Assembly: GCA_023078555.1 (NCBI GenBank)
Contig: CM041199.1
Span: 9,863,315 to 9,927,314, forward strand
Source: Ulva prolifera
Lineage: Eukaryota > Chlorophyta > Ulvophyceae > Ulvales > Ulvaceae
DNA length: 64,000 nt
Direction of reading: 5' to 3'
The position numbers and the translations under genes are program-made. The first letter of the stretch is position 1. Every line of letters begins with the position of its first letter. Below the pieces are notes generated by a model. The model was not told where the DNA came from and did not search any database. It saw only the letters and a program-made list of their open reading frames with translations. Positions 28,489-42,384 of this stretch are shown piece by piece.

Positions 28489-29085
28489 ATTAAACTACAT
28501 TTCCGACATTGACCTCCATTCTGGACATTGACCTCCATTTCCGACATTGACCTCCATTCTGGACATTGACCTCCATACTGGACATTGACCTCCATTCAGG
28601 ACATTGACCTCCATTCTGGACATTGACCTCCATTCGGGACATTGACCTCCATGCTGGACATTGACCTCCAGGACGGGTGAGACGGACATTGACCTCCATC
28701 CTGGACATTGACCTCTATTCTGGACATTGACCTCCAGGACGGGTGAGACGGACATTGACCTCCATCCTGGACATTGACCTCCATTCTGGACATTGACCTC
28801 CATACTGGACATTGACCTCCATTCTGGACATTGACCTCCATTCTCGACATTGACCTCCATTCTCGACATTGACCTCCATTTTCGACATTGACCTCCATTC
28901 TGGACATTGACCTCCATGCTGGACATTGACCTCCATTCTGGACATTGACCTCCATTCTGGACATTGACCTCCATTTTCGACATTGACCTCCATTCTGGAC
29001 ATTGACCTCCATGCTGGACATTGACCTCCATTCTGGACATTGACCTCCAGGACGGGTGAGACGGACATTGACCTCCATTCATGAC
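28489..29085. repeat. 597-bp higher-order repeat, copy 3
   Basis: This is the third copy, again with no difference seen by translation. It is separated from copy 2 by a 208-bp block (28281-28488) that is a truncated type A header. Full and truncated headers thus alternate with the 597-bp block. Confidence 0.9.
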
Positions 29086-29710
29086 ATTAAACTACATTTC
29101 CGACATTGACCTCCATTCTGGACATTGACCTCCATCCTGGACATTGACCTCCATCCTGGACATTGACCTCCATTCTGGACATTGACCTCCAGGACGGGTG
29201 AGACGGACATTGACCTCCATCCTGGAGATTGACCTCCATTCTGGACATTGACCTCCAGGACGGGTGAGACGGACATTGACCTCCATTCATGACATTGACC
29301 TCCATTTCCGACATTGACCTCCATTCTGGACATTGACCTCCATACTGGACATTGACCTCCATTCAGGACATTGACCTCCATTCTGGACATTGACCTCCAT
29401 TCTGTACATTGACCTCCATTTCCGACATTGACCTCCATTTTCGACATTGACCTCCATTCTGGACATTGACCTCCATTCAGGACATTGACCTCCATTCTGG
29501 ACATTGACCTCCACTCGGGACATTGACCTCCATGCTGGACATTGACCTCCAGGACGGGTGAGACGGACATTGACCTCCATGCTGGACATTGACCTCCATT
29601 CTGGACATTGACCTCCAGGACGGGTGAGACGGACATTGACCTCCATCCTGGACATTGACCTCCATTCTGGACATTGACCTCCATACTGGACATTGACCTC
29701 CATTCTGGAC
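29086..29710. repeat. 625-bp type A block
   Basis: The block opens with the conserved type A header and then repeats the order of the 568-bp block, with extra 28-mer, CCTG and ACTG units before the next marker. That marker at 29711 is unusual because TCTGGACATTAAACTACA replaces the usual TCATGACATTAAACTACA. The same marker form recurs at 32060 and 34883. Confidence 0.8.
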
Positions 29711-32059
29711 ATTAAACTACATTTCCGACATTGACCTCCATTCTGTACATTGACCTCCATTTCCGACATTGACCTCCATTCTGGACATTGACCTCCATAC
29801 TGGACATTGACCTCCATTCAGGACATTGACCTCCATTCGGGACATTGACCTCCATGCTGGACATTGACCTCCAGGACGGGTGAGACGGACATTGACCTCC
29901 ATGCTGGACATTGACCTCCATTCTGGACATTGACCTCCAGGACGGGTGAGACGGACATTGACCTCCATTCATGACATTAAACTACATTTCCGACATTGAC
30001 CTCCATTCTGGACATTGACCTCCATCCTGGACATTGACCTCCATCCTGGACATTGACCTCCATTCTGGACATTGACCTCCAGGACGGGTGAGACGGACAT
30101 TGACCTCCATCCTGGACATTGACCTCCATTCTGGACATTGACCTCCAGGACGGGTGAGACGGACATTGACCTCCATCCTGGACATTGACCTCCATTCATG
30201 ACATTGACCTCCATTTCCGACATTGACCTCCATTCTGGACATTGACCTCCATACTGGACATTGACCTCCATTCAGGACATTGACCTCCATTCTGGACATT
30301 GACCTCCATTCTGTACATTGACCTCCATTTCCGACATTGACCTCCATTCTGGACATTGACCTCCATTTTCGACATTGACCTCCATTCTGGACATTGACCT
30401 CCATTTTCGACATTGACCTCCATTCTGGACATTGACCTCCATGCTGGACATTGACCTCCATTCTGTACATTGACCTCCATTTCCGACATTGACCTCCATT
30501 TTCGACATTGACCTCCATTCTGGACATTGACCTCCATTCAGGACATTGACCTCCATTCTGGACATTGACCTCCACTCGGGACATTGACCTCCATGCTGGA
30601 CATTGACCTCCAGGACGGGTGAGACGGACATTGACCTCCATGCTGGACATTGACCTCCATTCTGGACATTGACCTCCAGGACGGGTGAGACGGACATTGA
30701 CCTCCATTCATGACATTAAACTACATTTCCGACATTGACCTCCATTCTGGACATTGACCTCCATCCTGGACATTGACCTCCATCCTGGACATTGACCTCC
30801 ATTCTGGACATTGACCTCCAGGACGGGTGAGACGGACATTGACCTCCATTCATGACATTGACCTCCATTTCCGACATTGACCTCCATTCTGGACATTGAC
30901 CTCCATACTGGACATTGACCTCCATTCAGGACATTGACCTCCATTCTGGACATTGACCTCCATTCTGTACATTGACCTCCATTTCCGACATTGACCTCCA
31001 TTTTCGACATTGACCTCCATTCTGGACATTGACCTCCATTCAGGACATTGACCTCCATTCTGGACATTGACCTCCACTCGGGACATTGACCTCCATGCTG
31101 GACATTGACCTCCAGGACGGGTGAGACGGACATTGACCTCCATGCTGGACATTGACCTCCATTCTGGACATTGACCTCCAGGACGGGTGAGACGGACATT
31201 GACCTCCATTCATGACTTTGACCTCCATTTCCGACATTGACCTCCATTCTGGACATTGACCTCCATACTGGACATTGACCTCCATTCAGGACATTGACCT
31301 CCATTCTGGACATTGACCTCCATTCTGTACATTGACCTCCATTTCCGACATTGACCTCCATTTTCGACATTGACCTCCATTCTGGACATTGACCTCCATT
31401 CAGGACATTGACCTCCATTCTGGACATTGACCTCCACTCGGGACATTGACCTCCATGCTGGACATTGACCTCCAGGACGGGTGAGACGGACATTGACCTC
31501 CATGCTGGACATTGACCTCCATTCTGGACATTGACCTCCAGGACGGGTGAGACGGACATTGACCTCCATTCATGACATTGACCTCCATTTCCGACATTGA
31601 CCTCCATTCTGGACATTGACCTCCATACTGGACATTGACCTCCATTCAGGACATTGACCTCCATTCTGGACATTGACCTCCATTCTGTACATTGACCTCC
31701 ATTTCCGACATTGACCTCCATTTTCGACATTGACCTCCATTCTGGACATTGACCTCCATTCAGGACATTGACCTCCATTCTGGACATTGACCTCCACTCG
31801 GGACATTGACCTCCATGCTGGACATTGACCTCCAGGACGGGTGAGACGGACATTGACCTCCATGCTGGACATTGACCTCCATTCTGGACATTGACCTCCA
31901 GGACGGGTGAGACGGACATTGACCTCCATGCTGGACATTGACCTCCATTCTGGACATTGACCTCCAGGACGGGTGAGACGGACATTGACCTCCATCCTGG
32001 ACATTGACCTCCATTCTGGACATTGACCTCCATACTGGACATTGACCTCCATTCTGGAC
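29711..32059. repeat. Super-higher-order repeat, copy 1 (2,349 bp)
   Basis: This copy starts at a TCTGGACATTAAACTACA marker, with inner markers at 29976 and 30715. The next copy starts 2,349 bp later with markers at matching places (32060, 32325, 33111). The offset rises to 2,396 bp at the third marker because copy 2 has one extra 28+19 pair (47 bp). This copy in turn holds one more inner 360-bp unit and one more 66-bp sub-repeat than copy 2. Confidence 0.85.
30841..31920. repeat. 360-bp higher-order repeat, three tandem copies
   Basis: Copies are 30841-31200, 31201-31560 and 31561-31920. Each has 18 units (16 of 19 bp plus two of 28 bp = 360 bp). They are the same except for a single base in copy 2, where GACTTTGACC near 31216 replaces GACATTGACC. 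Each contains a CCACTCGGG unit. The array ends abruptly when a GCTG unit replaces the expected TCAT unit at 31930. Confidence 0.95.
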
Positions 32060-34029
32060 ATTAAACTACATTTCCGACATTGACCTCCATTCTGTACATT
32101 GACCTCCATTTCCGACATTGACCTCCATTCTGGACATTGACCTCCATACTGGACATTGACCTCCATTCAGGACATTGACCTCCATTCGGGACATTGACCT
32201 CCATGCTGGACATTGACCTCCAGGACGGGTGAGACGGACATTGACCTCCATGCTGGACATTGACCTCCATTCTGGACATTGACCTCCAGGACGGGTGAGA
32301 CGGACATTGACCTCCATTCATGACATTAAACTACATTTCCGACATTGACCTCCATTCTGGACATTGACCTCCATCCTGGACATTGACCTCCATCCTGGAC
32401 ATTGACCTCCATTCTGGACATTGACCTCCAGGACGGGTGAGACGGACATTGACCTCCATCCTGGACATTGACCTCCATTCTGGACATTGACCTCCAGGAC
32501 GGGTGAGACGGACATTGACCTCCATCCTGGACATTGACCTCCATTCTGGACATTGACCTCCAGGACGGGTGAGACGGACATTGACCTCCATTCATGACAT
32601 TGACCTCCATTTCCGACATTGACCTCCATTCTGGACATTGACCTCCATACTGGACATTGACCTCCATTCAGGACATTGACCTCCATTCTGGACATTGACC
32701 TCCATTCTGTACATTGACCTCCATTTCCGACATTGACCTCCATTCTGGACATTGACCTCCATTTTCGACATTGACCTCCATTCTGGACATTGACCTCCAT
32801 TTTCGACATTGACCTCCATTCTGGACATTGACCTCCATGCTGGACATTGACCTCCATTCTGTACATTGACCTCCATTTCCGACATTGACCTCCATTTTCG
32901 ACATTGACCTCCATTCTGGACATTGACCTCCATTCAGGACATTGACCTCCATTCTGGACATTGACCTCCACTCGGGACATTGACCTCCATGCTGGACATT
33001 GACCTCCAGGACGGGTGAGACGGACATTGACCTCCATGCTGGACATTGACCTCCATTCTGGACATTGACCTCCAGGACGGGTGAGACGGACATTGACCTC
33101 CATTCATGACATTAAACTACATTTCCGACATTGACCTCCATTCTGGACATTGACCTCCATCCTGGACATTGACCTCCATCCTGGACATTGACCTCCATTC
33201 TGGACATTGACCTCCAGGACGGGTGAGACGGACATTGACCTCCATTCATGACATTGACCTCCATTTCCGACATTGACCTCCATTCTGGACATTGACCTCC
33301 ATACTGGACATTGACCTCCATTCAGGACATTGACCTCCATTCTGGACATTGACCTCCATTCTGTACATTGACCTCCATTTCCGACATTGACCTCCATTTT
33401 CGACATTGACCTCCATTCTGGACATTGACCTCCATTCAGGACATTGACCTCCATTCTGGACATTGACCTCCACTCGGGACATTGACCTCCATGCTGGACA
33501 TTGACCTCCAGGACGGGTGAGACGGACATTGACCTCCATGCTGGACATTGACCTCCATTCTGGACATTGACCTCCAGGACGGGTGAGACGGACATTGACC
33601 TCCATTCATGACTTTGACCTCCATTTCCGACATTGACCTCCATTCTGGACATTGACCTCCATACTGGACATTGACCTCCATTCAGGACATTGACCTCCAT
33701 TCTGGACATTGACCTCCATTCTGTACATTGACCTCCATTTCCGACATTGACCTCCATTTTCGACATTGACCTCCATTCTGGACATTGACCTCCATTCAGG
33801 ACATTGACCTCCATTCTGGACATTGACCTCCACTCGGGACATTGACCTCCATGCTGGACATTGACCTCCAGGACGGGTGAGACGGACATTGACCTCCATG
33901 CTGGACATTGACCTCCATTCTGGACATTGACCTCCAGGACGGGTGAGACGGACATTGACCTCCATCCTGGACATTGACCTCCATTCTGGACATTGACCTC
34001 CATACTGGACATTGACCTCCATTCATGAC
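32060..34029. repeat. Super-higher-order repeat, copy 2 (1,970 bp)
   Basis: Units match 29711-32059 with indels of whole units: plus 47 bp early (three 28-mers in place of two after the header) and minus 426 bp later (one 360-bp HOR and one 66-bp sub-repeat fewer). 2,349 + 47 - 426 = 1,970, which equals the observed marker spacing exactly. Confidence 0.85.
33237..33956. repeat. 360-bp higher-order repeat, two tandem copies
   Basis: Copies are 33237-33596 and 33597-33956. They correspond to the first two of the three copies at 30841-31920. The GACTTTGACC change is again in the second copy (near 33612), so it was present before the larger duplication and before the third copy was gained or lost. 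Confidence 0.93.
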
Positions 34030-35583
34030 ATTAAACTACATTTCCGACATTGACCTCCATTCTGTACATTGACCTCCATTTCCGACATTGACCTCCATTC
34101 TGGACATTGACCTCCATACTGGACATTGACCTCCATTCAGGACATTGACCTCCATTCTGGACATTGACCTCCATTCGGGACATTGACCTCCATGCTGGAC
34201 ATTGACCTCCAGGACGGGTGAGACGGACATTGACCTCCATCCTGGACATTGACCTCTATTCTGGACATTGACCTCCAGGACGGGTGAGACGGACATTGAC
34301 CTCCATTCATGACATTGACCTCCATTTCCGACATTGACCTCCATTCTGGACATTGACCTCCATACTGGACATTGACCTCCATTCAGGACATTGACCTCCA
34401 TTCTGGACATTGACCTCCATTCTGTACATTGACCTCCATTTCCGACATTGACCTCCATTCTGGACATTGACCTCCATTTCCGACATTGACCTCCATTCTG
34501 GACATTGACCTCCATACTGGACATTGACCTCCATTCAGGACATTGACCTCCATTCTGGACATTGACCTCCATTCTGTACATTGACCTCCATTTCCGACAT
34601 TGACCTCCATTTTCGACATTGACCTCCATTCTGGACATTGACCTCCATTCAGGACATTGACCTCCATTCTGGACATTGACCTCCACTCGGGACATTGACC
34701 TCCATGCTGGACATTGACCTCCAGGACGGGTGAGACGGACATTGACCTCCATGCTGGACATTGACCTCCATTCTGGACATTGACCTCCAGGACGGGTGAG
34801 ACGGACATTGACCTCCATCCTGGACATTGACCTCCATTCTGGACATTGACCTCCATACTGGACATTGACCTCCATTCTGGACATTAAACTACATTTCCGA
34901 CATTGACCTCCATTCTGTACATTGACCTCCATTTCCGACATTGACCTCCATTTTCGACATTGACCTCCATTCTGGACATTGACCTCCATTCAGGACATTG
35001 ACCTCCATTCTGGACATTGACCTCCACTCGGGACATTGACCTCCATGCTGGACATTGACCTCCAGGACGGGTGAGACGGACATTGACCTCCATGCTGGAC
35101 ATTGACCTCCATTCTGGACATTGACCTCCAGGACGGGTGAGACGGACATTGACCTCCATTCATGACATTGACCTCCATTTCCGACATTGACCTCCATTCT
35201 GGACATTGACCTCCATACTGGACATTGACCTCCATTCAGGACATTGACCTCCATTCTGGACATTGACCTCCATTCTGTACATTGACCTCCATTTCCGACA
35301 TTGACCTCCATTTTCGACATTGACCTCCATTCTGGACATTGACCTCCATTCAGGACATTGACCTCCATTCTGGACATTGACCTCCACTCGGGACATTGAC
35401 CTCCATGCTGGACATTGACCTCCAGGACGGGTGAGACGGACATTGACCTCCATGCTGGACATTGACCTCCATTCTGGACATTGACCTCCAGGACGGGTGA
35501 GACGGACATTGACCTCCATCCTAGACATTGACCTCCATTCTGGACATTGACCTCCATACTGGACATTGACCTCCATTCATGAC
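34030..35583. repeat. Type A blocks, 853 and 701 bp
   Basis: Markers lie at 34030, 34883 and 35584. The segment is a mosaic of pieces found in the 597-bp, 360-bp and 66-bp repeats, rich in paired 28-mers and CCACTCGGG units. A CCTAGACATT unit near 35521 is private. No gene is seen. Confidence 0.8.
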
Positions 35584-36180
35584 ATTAAACTACATTTCCG
35601 ACATTGACCTCCATTCTGTACATTGACCTCCATTTCCGACATTGACCTCCATTCTGGACATTGACCTCCATACTGGACATTGACCTCCATTCAGGACATT
35701 GACCTCCATTCTGGACATTGACCTCCATTCGGGACATTGACCTCCATGCTGGACATTGACCTCCAGGACGGGTGAGACGGACATTGACCTCCATCCTGGA
35801 CATTGACCTCTATTCTGGACATTGACCTCCAGGACGGGTGAGACGGACATTGACCTCCATCCTGGACATTGACCTCCATTCTGGACATTGACCTCCATAC
35901 TGGACATTGACCTCCATTCTGGACATTGACCTCCATTCTCGACATTGACCTCCATTCTCGACATTGACCTCCATTTTCGACATTGACCTCCATTCTGGAC
36001 ATTGACCTCCATGCTGGACATTGACCTCCATTCTGGACATTGACCTCCATTCTGGACATTGACCTCCATTTTCGACATTGACCTCCATTCTGGACATTGA
36101 CCTCCATGCTGGACATTGACCTCCATTCTGGACATTGACCTCCAGGACGGGTGAGACGGACATTGACCTCCATTCATGAC
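35584..36180. repeat. 597-bp higher-order repeat, copy 4
   Basis: It matches the copies at 26415, 27684 and 28489. The visible difference is CTGTACATT in place of CTGGACATT near 35608, so this copy is slightly diverged. It lies about 7-9 kb from the other copies. Confidence 0.88.
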
Positions 36181-36748
36181 ATTAAACTACATTTCCGACA
36201 TTGACCTCCATTCTGGACATTGACCTCCATCCTGGACATTGACCTCCATCCTGGACATTGACCTCCATTCTGGACATTGACCTCCAGGACGGGTGAGACG
36301 GACATTGACCTCCATCCTGGAGATTGACCTCCATTCTGGACATTGACCTCCAGGACGGGTGAGACGGACATTGACCTCCATTCATGACATTGACCTCCAT
36401 TTCCGACATTGACCTCCATTCTGGACATTGACCTCCATACTGGACATTGACCTCCATTCAGGACATTGACCTCCATTCTGGACATTGACCTCCATTCTGT
36501 ACATTGACCTCCATTTCCGACATTGACCTCCATTTTCGACATTGACCTCCATTCTGGACATTGACCTCCATTCAGGACATTGACCTCCATTCTGGACATT
36601 GACCTCCACTCGGGACATTGACCTCCATGCTGGACATTGACCTCCAGGACGGGTGAGACGGACATTGACCTCCATGCTGGACATTGACCTCCATTCTGGA
36701 CATTGACCTCCAGGACGGGTGAGACGGACATTGACCTCCATTCATGAC
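36181..36748. repeat. 568-bp type A block, copy 2
   Basis: It matches 27012-27579 in order and by translation (185 and 119 codons identical). It directly follows a 597-bp block, as copy 1 does, so the 1,165-bp compound moved or was duplicated as a whole. Confidence 0.88.
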
Positions 36749-37382
36749 ATTAAACTACATTTCCGACATTGACCTCCATTCTGGACATTGACCTCCATCC
36801 TGGACATTGACCTCCATCCTGGACATTGACCTCCATTCTGGACATTGACCTCCAGGACGGGTGAGACGGACATTGACCTCCATCCTGGACATTGACCTCC
36901 ATTCTGGACATTGACCTCCAGGACGGGTGAGACGGACATTGACCTCCATCCTGGACATTGACCTCCATTCTGGACATTGACCTCCAGGACGGGTGAGACG
37001 GACATTGACCTCCATTCATGACATTGACCTCCATTTCCGACATTGACCTCCATTCTGGACATTGACCTCCATACTGGACATTGACCTCCATTCAGGACAT
37101 TGACCTCCATTCTAGACATTGACCTCCATTCTGTACATTGACCTCCATTTCCGACATTGACCTCCATTTTCGACATTGACCTCCATTCTGGACATTGACC
37201 TCCATTCAGGACATTGACCTCCATTCTGGACATTGACCTCCATTCGGGACATTGACCTCCATGCTGGACATTGACCTCCAGGACGGGTGAGACGGACATT
37301 GACCTCCATGCTGGACATTGACCTCCATTCTGGACATTGACCTCCAGGACGGGTGAGACGGACATTGACCTCCATTCATGAC
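36749..37382. repeat. 634-bp type A block with triple 28-mer run
   Basis: A type A marker is followed by CCTG units and three 28-mers at 66-bp spacing, then a TCAT unit, a run of TTCC/ACTG/TCAG units, a CTAGACATT unit near 37112, and paired 28-mers. The next marker is at 37383, where the same header starts again. Confidence 0.82.
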
Positions 37383-40225
37383 ATTAAACTACATTTCCGA
37401 CATTGACCTCCATTCTGGACATTGACCTCCATCCTGGACATTGACCTCCATCCTGGACATTGACCTCCATTCTGGACATTGACCTCCAGGACGGGTGAGA
37501 CGGACATTGACCTCCATCCTGGACATTGACCTCCATTCTGGACATTGACCTCCAGGACGGGTGAGACGGACATTGACCTCCATCCTGGACATTGACCTCC
37601 ATTCTGGACATTGACCTCCAGGACGGGTGAGACGGACATTGACCTCCATTCATGACATTGACCTCCATTTCCGACATTGACCTCCATTCTGGACATTGAC
37701 CTCCATACTGGACATTGACCTCCATTCAGGACATTGACCTCCATTCTGGACATTGACCTCCATTCTGTACATTGACCTCCATTTCCGACATTGACCTCCA
37801 TTCTGGACATTGACCTCCATTTTCGACATTGACCTCCATTCTGGACATTGACCTCCATTACCGACATTGACCTCCATTCTGGACATTGACCTCCATTTTC
37901 GACATTGACCTCCATTCTGGACATTGACCTCCATGCTGGACATTGACCTCCATTCTGGACATTGACCTCCATTCTGGACATTGACCCCCATTCTGGACAT
38001 TGACCTCCATTTCCGACATTGACCTCCATTCTGGACATTGACCTCCATTTTCGACATTGACCTCCATTCTGGACATTGACCTCCAGGACGGGTGAGACGG
38101 ACATTGACCTCCATTCATGACATTAAACTCCATTTCCGACATTGACCTCCATGCTGGACATTGACCTCCATTCTGGACATTGACCTCCATTCTCGACATT
38201 GACCTCCATTCTGGACATTGACCTCCATTTCCGACATTGACCTCCATTCTGGACATTGACCTCCATTTTCGACATTGACCTCCATTCTGGACATTGACCC
38301 CCATACTGGACATTGAGCTCCATTTTCGACATTGACCTCCATTATGGACATTGACCTCCATTCTGGACATTGACCTCCATTCTGGACATTGACCTCCAGG
38401 ACGGGTGAGACGGACATTGACCTCCATTCATGACATTAAACTCCATTTCCGACATTGACCTCCATTCTGGACATTGACCTCCATTTTCGACATTGACCTC
38501 CATTCTGGACATTGACCTCCATACTGGACATTGACCTCCATTCGGGACATTGACCTCCATTCTTGACATTGACCTCCATTCTGGACATTGACCTCCATTC
38601 TGGACATTGACCTCCATTATGGACATTGACCTCCATTCTGGACATTGACCTCCATACTGGACATTGACCTCCATTCTGGACATTGACCTCCATTCTCGAC
38701 ATTGACCTCCATTCTCGACATTGACCTCCATTCTCGACATTGACCTCCATACTGGACATTGACCTCCATTCTGGACATTGACCTCCATTATGGACATTGA
38801 CCTCCATTTTCGACATTGACCTCCATTCTGGACATTGACCTCCATTCTGGACATTGACCTCCATCTGGACATTGACCTCCATTCTGGACATTGACCTCCA
38901 TCTGGACATTGACCTCAATTCTGGACATTGACCTCCATTCTGGACATTGACCTCCATTTTCGACATTGACCTCCATTTTCGACAATGACCTCCATTCTGG
39001 ACATTGACCTCCATTTCCGACATTGACCTCCATTCTGGACATTGACCTCCATTTTCGACATTGACCTCCATTCTGGACATTGACCTCCATGCTGGACATT
39101 GACCTCCATTCTGGACATTGACCTCCATTCTGGACATTGACCCCCATTCTGGACATTGACCTCCATTTTCGACATTGACCTCCATTCTGGACATTGACCT
39201 CCATTCTGGACATTGACCTCCATTCTGGACATTGACCTCCATTTTCGACATTGACCTCCATTCTGGACATTGACCTCCATGCTGGACATTGACCTCCATT
39301 CTGGACATTGACCTCCATTCAGGACATTGACCTCCATTCTGGACATTGACCTCCATTCTGTACATTGACCTCCATTTCCGACATTGACCTCCATTCTGGA
39401 CATTGACCTCCATTCTCGACATTGACCTCCATTCTCGACATTGACCTCCATACTGGACATTGACCTCCATTCTGGACATTGACCTCCATTATGGACATTG
39501 ACCTCCATTTTCGACATTGACCTCCATTCTGGACATTGACCTCCATTTTCGACATTGACCTCCATTCTGGACATTGACCTCCATTCTGGACATTGACCTC
39601 CATTCTGGACATTGACCTCCATCTGGACATTGACCTCCATTCTGGACATTGACCTCCATCTGGACATTGACCTCCATTCTCGACATTGACATCCATTCGG
39701 GACATTGACCTCCATGCTGGACATTGACCTCGATTCTAGACATTGACCTCAATTCTGGACATTGACCTCCATTCTGGACATTGACCTCCATTCTGGACAT
39801 TGACCTCAATTCTGGACATTGACCTTCATTCTCGACATTGACCTCCATTCTCGACATTGACCTCCATTCGGGACATTGACCTCCATTTCCGACATTGACC
39901 TCCATTCTGGACATTGACCTCCATTCTGGACATTGACCTCCATTTTCGACATTGACCTCCATTTTCGACATTGACCTCCATTCTGGACATTGACCTCCAT
40001 GCTGGTCATTGACCTCCATTCTGGACATTGACCTCCATTCTGGACATTGACCTCCATTTTCGACATTGACCTCCATTCTGGACATTGACCTCCATTCTGG
40101 ACATTGACCTCCATTTTCGACATTGACCTCCATTCTGGACATTGACCTCCATGCTGGACATTGACCTCCATTCTGGACATTGACCTCCAGGACGGGTGAG
40201 ACGGACATTGACCTCCATTCATGAC
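37383..40225. repeat. Type A to type B transition
   Basis: It starts with a type A header and three 28-mers at 66-bp spacing. From about 37780 the unit order becomes type B, with type B markers at 38122 and 38435, GAGCTC at 38315, TTTCGACAATGACC near 38988 and 18-mers between 38860 and 38910. There is no 28-mer from about 38430 to 40190, one of the longest 28-mer-free stretches. No gene is seen. Confidence 0.8.
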
Positions 40226-40426
40226 ATTAAACTACATTTCCGACATTGACCTCCATTCTGGACATTGACCTCCATCCTGGACATTGACCTCCATCCTGGA
40301 CATTGACCTCCATTCTGGACATTGACCTCCAGGACGGGTGAGACGGACATTGACCTCCATCCTGGAGATTGACCTCCATTCTGGACATTGACCTCCAGGA
40401 CGGGTGAGACGGACATTGACCTCCAT

Positions 40427-41411
40427 TCATGACATTGACCTCCATTTCCGACATTGACCTCCATTCTGGACATTGACCTCCATACTGGACATTGACCTCC
40501 ATTCAGGACATTGACCTCCATTCTGGACATTGACCTCCATTCTGTACATTGACCTCCATTTCCGACATTGACCTCCATTTTCGACATTGACCTCCATTCT
40601 GGACATTGACCTCCATTCTCGACATTGACCTCCATTCTGGACATTGACCTCCATCCTGGTCATTGACCTCCATTCTGGACATTGACCTCCATTTCCGACA
40701 TTGACCTCCATTTTCGACATTGACCTCCATTCTGGACATTGACCTCCATTCTCGACATTGACCTCCATTCTGGACATTGACCTCCATCTGGACATTGACC
40801 TCCATTCTGGACATTGACCTCCATCTGGACATTGACCTCCATTCTCGACATTGACCTCCATTCGGGACATTGACCTCCATGCTGGACATTGACCTCCATT
40901 CTGGACATTGACCTCAATTCTGGACATTGACCTCCATTCTCGACATTGACCTCCATTCTCGACATTGACCTCCATTCGGGACATTGACCTCCATTTCCGA
41001 CATTGACCTCCATTCTGGACATTGACCTCCATTCTGGACATTGACCTCCATTTTCGACATTGACCTCCATTCTGGACATTGACCTCCATACTGGACATTG
41101 ACCTCCATTCTCGACATTGACCTCCATACTGGACATTGACCTCCATTCTGGACATTGACCTCCATTTTCGACATTGACCTCCATTCTGGACATTGACCTC
41201 CATTCTGGACATTGACCTCCATACTGGACATTGACCTCCATCCTGGACATTGACCTCCATTCTGGACATTGACCTCCAGGACGGGTGAGACGGACATTGA
41301 CCTCCATCCTGGACATTGACCTCCATGCTGGACATTGACCTCCATCCTGGACATTGACCTCCATTCTGGACATTGACCTCCAGGACGGGTGAGACGGACA
41401 TTGACCTCCAT
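40427..41411. repeat. 985-bp higher-order repeat, copy 1
   Basis: This block of 51 units follows a type A header at 40226. It has two 28-mers (near 41279 and 41382) and two 18-mers (near 40784 and 40820); 47x19 + 2x28 + 2x18 = 985. It also has a CCTGGTCATTGACC unit near 40655. The next 985 bp repeat the order. Confidence 0.88.
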
Positions 41412-42377
41412 TCATGACATTGACCTCCATTTCCGACATTGACCTCCATTCTGGACATTGACCTCCATACTGGACATTGACCTCCATTCAGGACATTGAC
41501 CTCCATTCTGGACATTGACCTCCATTCTGTACATTGACCTCCATTTCCGACATTGACCTCCATTTTCGACATTGACCTCCATTCTGGACATTGACCTCCA
41601 TTCTCGACATTGACCTCCATTCTGGACATTGACCTCCATCCTGGTCATTGACCTCCATTCTGGACATTGACCTCCATTTCCGACATTGACCTCCATTTTC
41701 GACATTGACCTCCATTCTGGACATTGACCTCCATTCTCGACATTGACCTCCATTCTGGACATTGACCTCCATCTGGACATTGACCTCCATTCTGGACATT
41801 GACCTCCATCTGGACATTGACCTCCATTCTCGACATTGACCTCCATTCGGGACATTGACCTCCATGCTGGACATTGACCTCCATTCTGGACATTGACCTC
41901 AATTCTGGACATTGACCTCCATTCTCGACATTGACCTCCATTCTCGACATTGACCTCCATTCGGGACATTGACCTCCATTTCCGACATTGACCTCCATTC
42001 TGGACATTGACCTCCATTCTGGACATTGACCTCCATTTTCGACATTGACCTCCATTCTGGACATTGACCTCCATACTGGACATTGACCTCCATTCTCGAC
42101 ATTGACCTCCATACTGGACATTGACCTCCATTCTGGACATTGACCTCCATTTTCGACATTGACCTCCATTCTGGACATTGACCTCCATTCTGGACATTGA
42201 CCTCCATACTGGACATTGACCTCCATCCTGGACATTGACCTCCATTCTGGACATTGACCTCCAGGACGGGTGAGACGGACATTGACCTCCATCCTGGACA
42301 TTGACCTCCATGCTGGACATTGACCTCCATTCTGGACATTGACCTCCAGGACGGGTGAGACGGACATTGACCTCCAT
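41412..42377. repeat. 985-bp higher-order repeat, copy 2, one unit shorter
   Basis: The unit order is that of copy 1. Toward the end one 19-bp CCTG unit is missing between the two 28-mers, giving 966 bp. Minus-strand translations of 128 codons match at 985-bp offset. It leads directly into the next type A marker at 42385. Confidence 0.87.
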
Positions 42378-42384
42378 TCATGAC

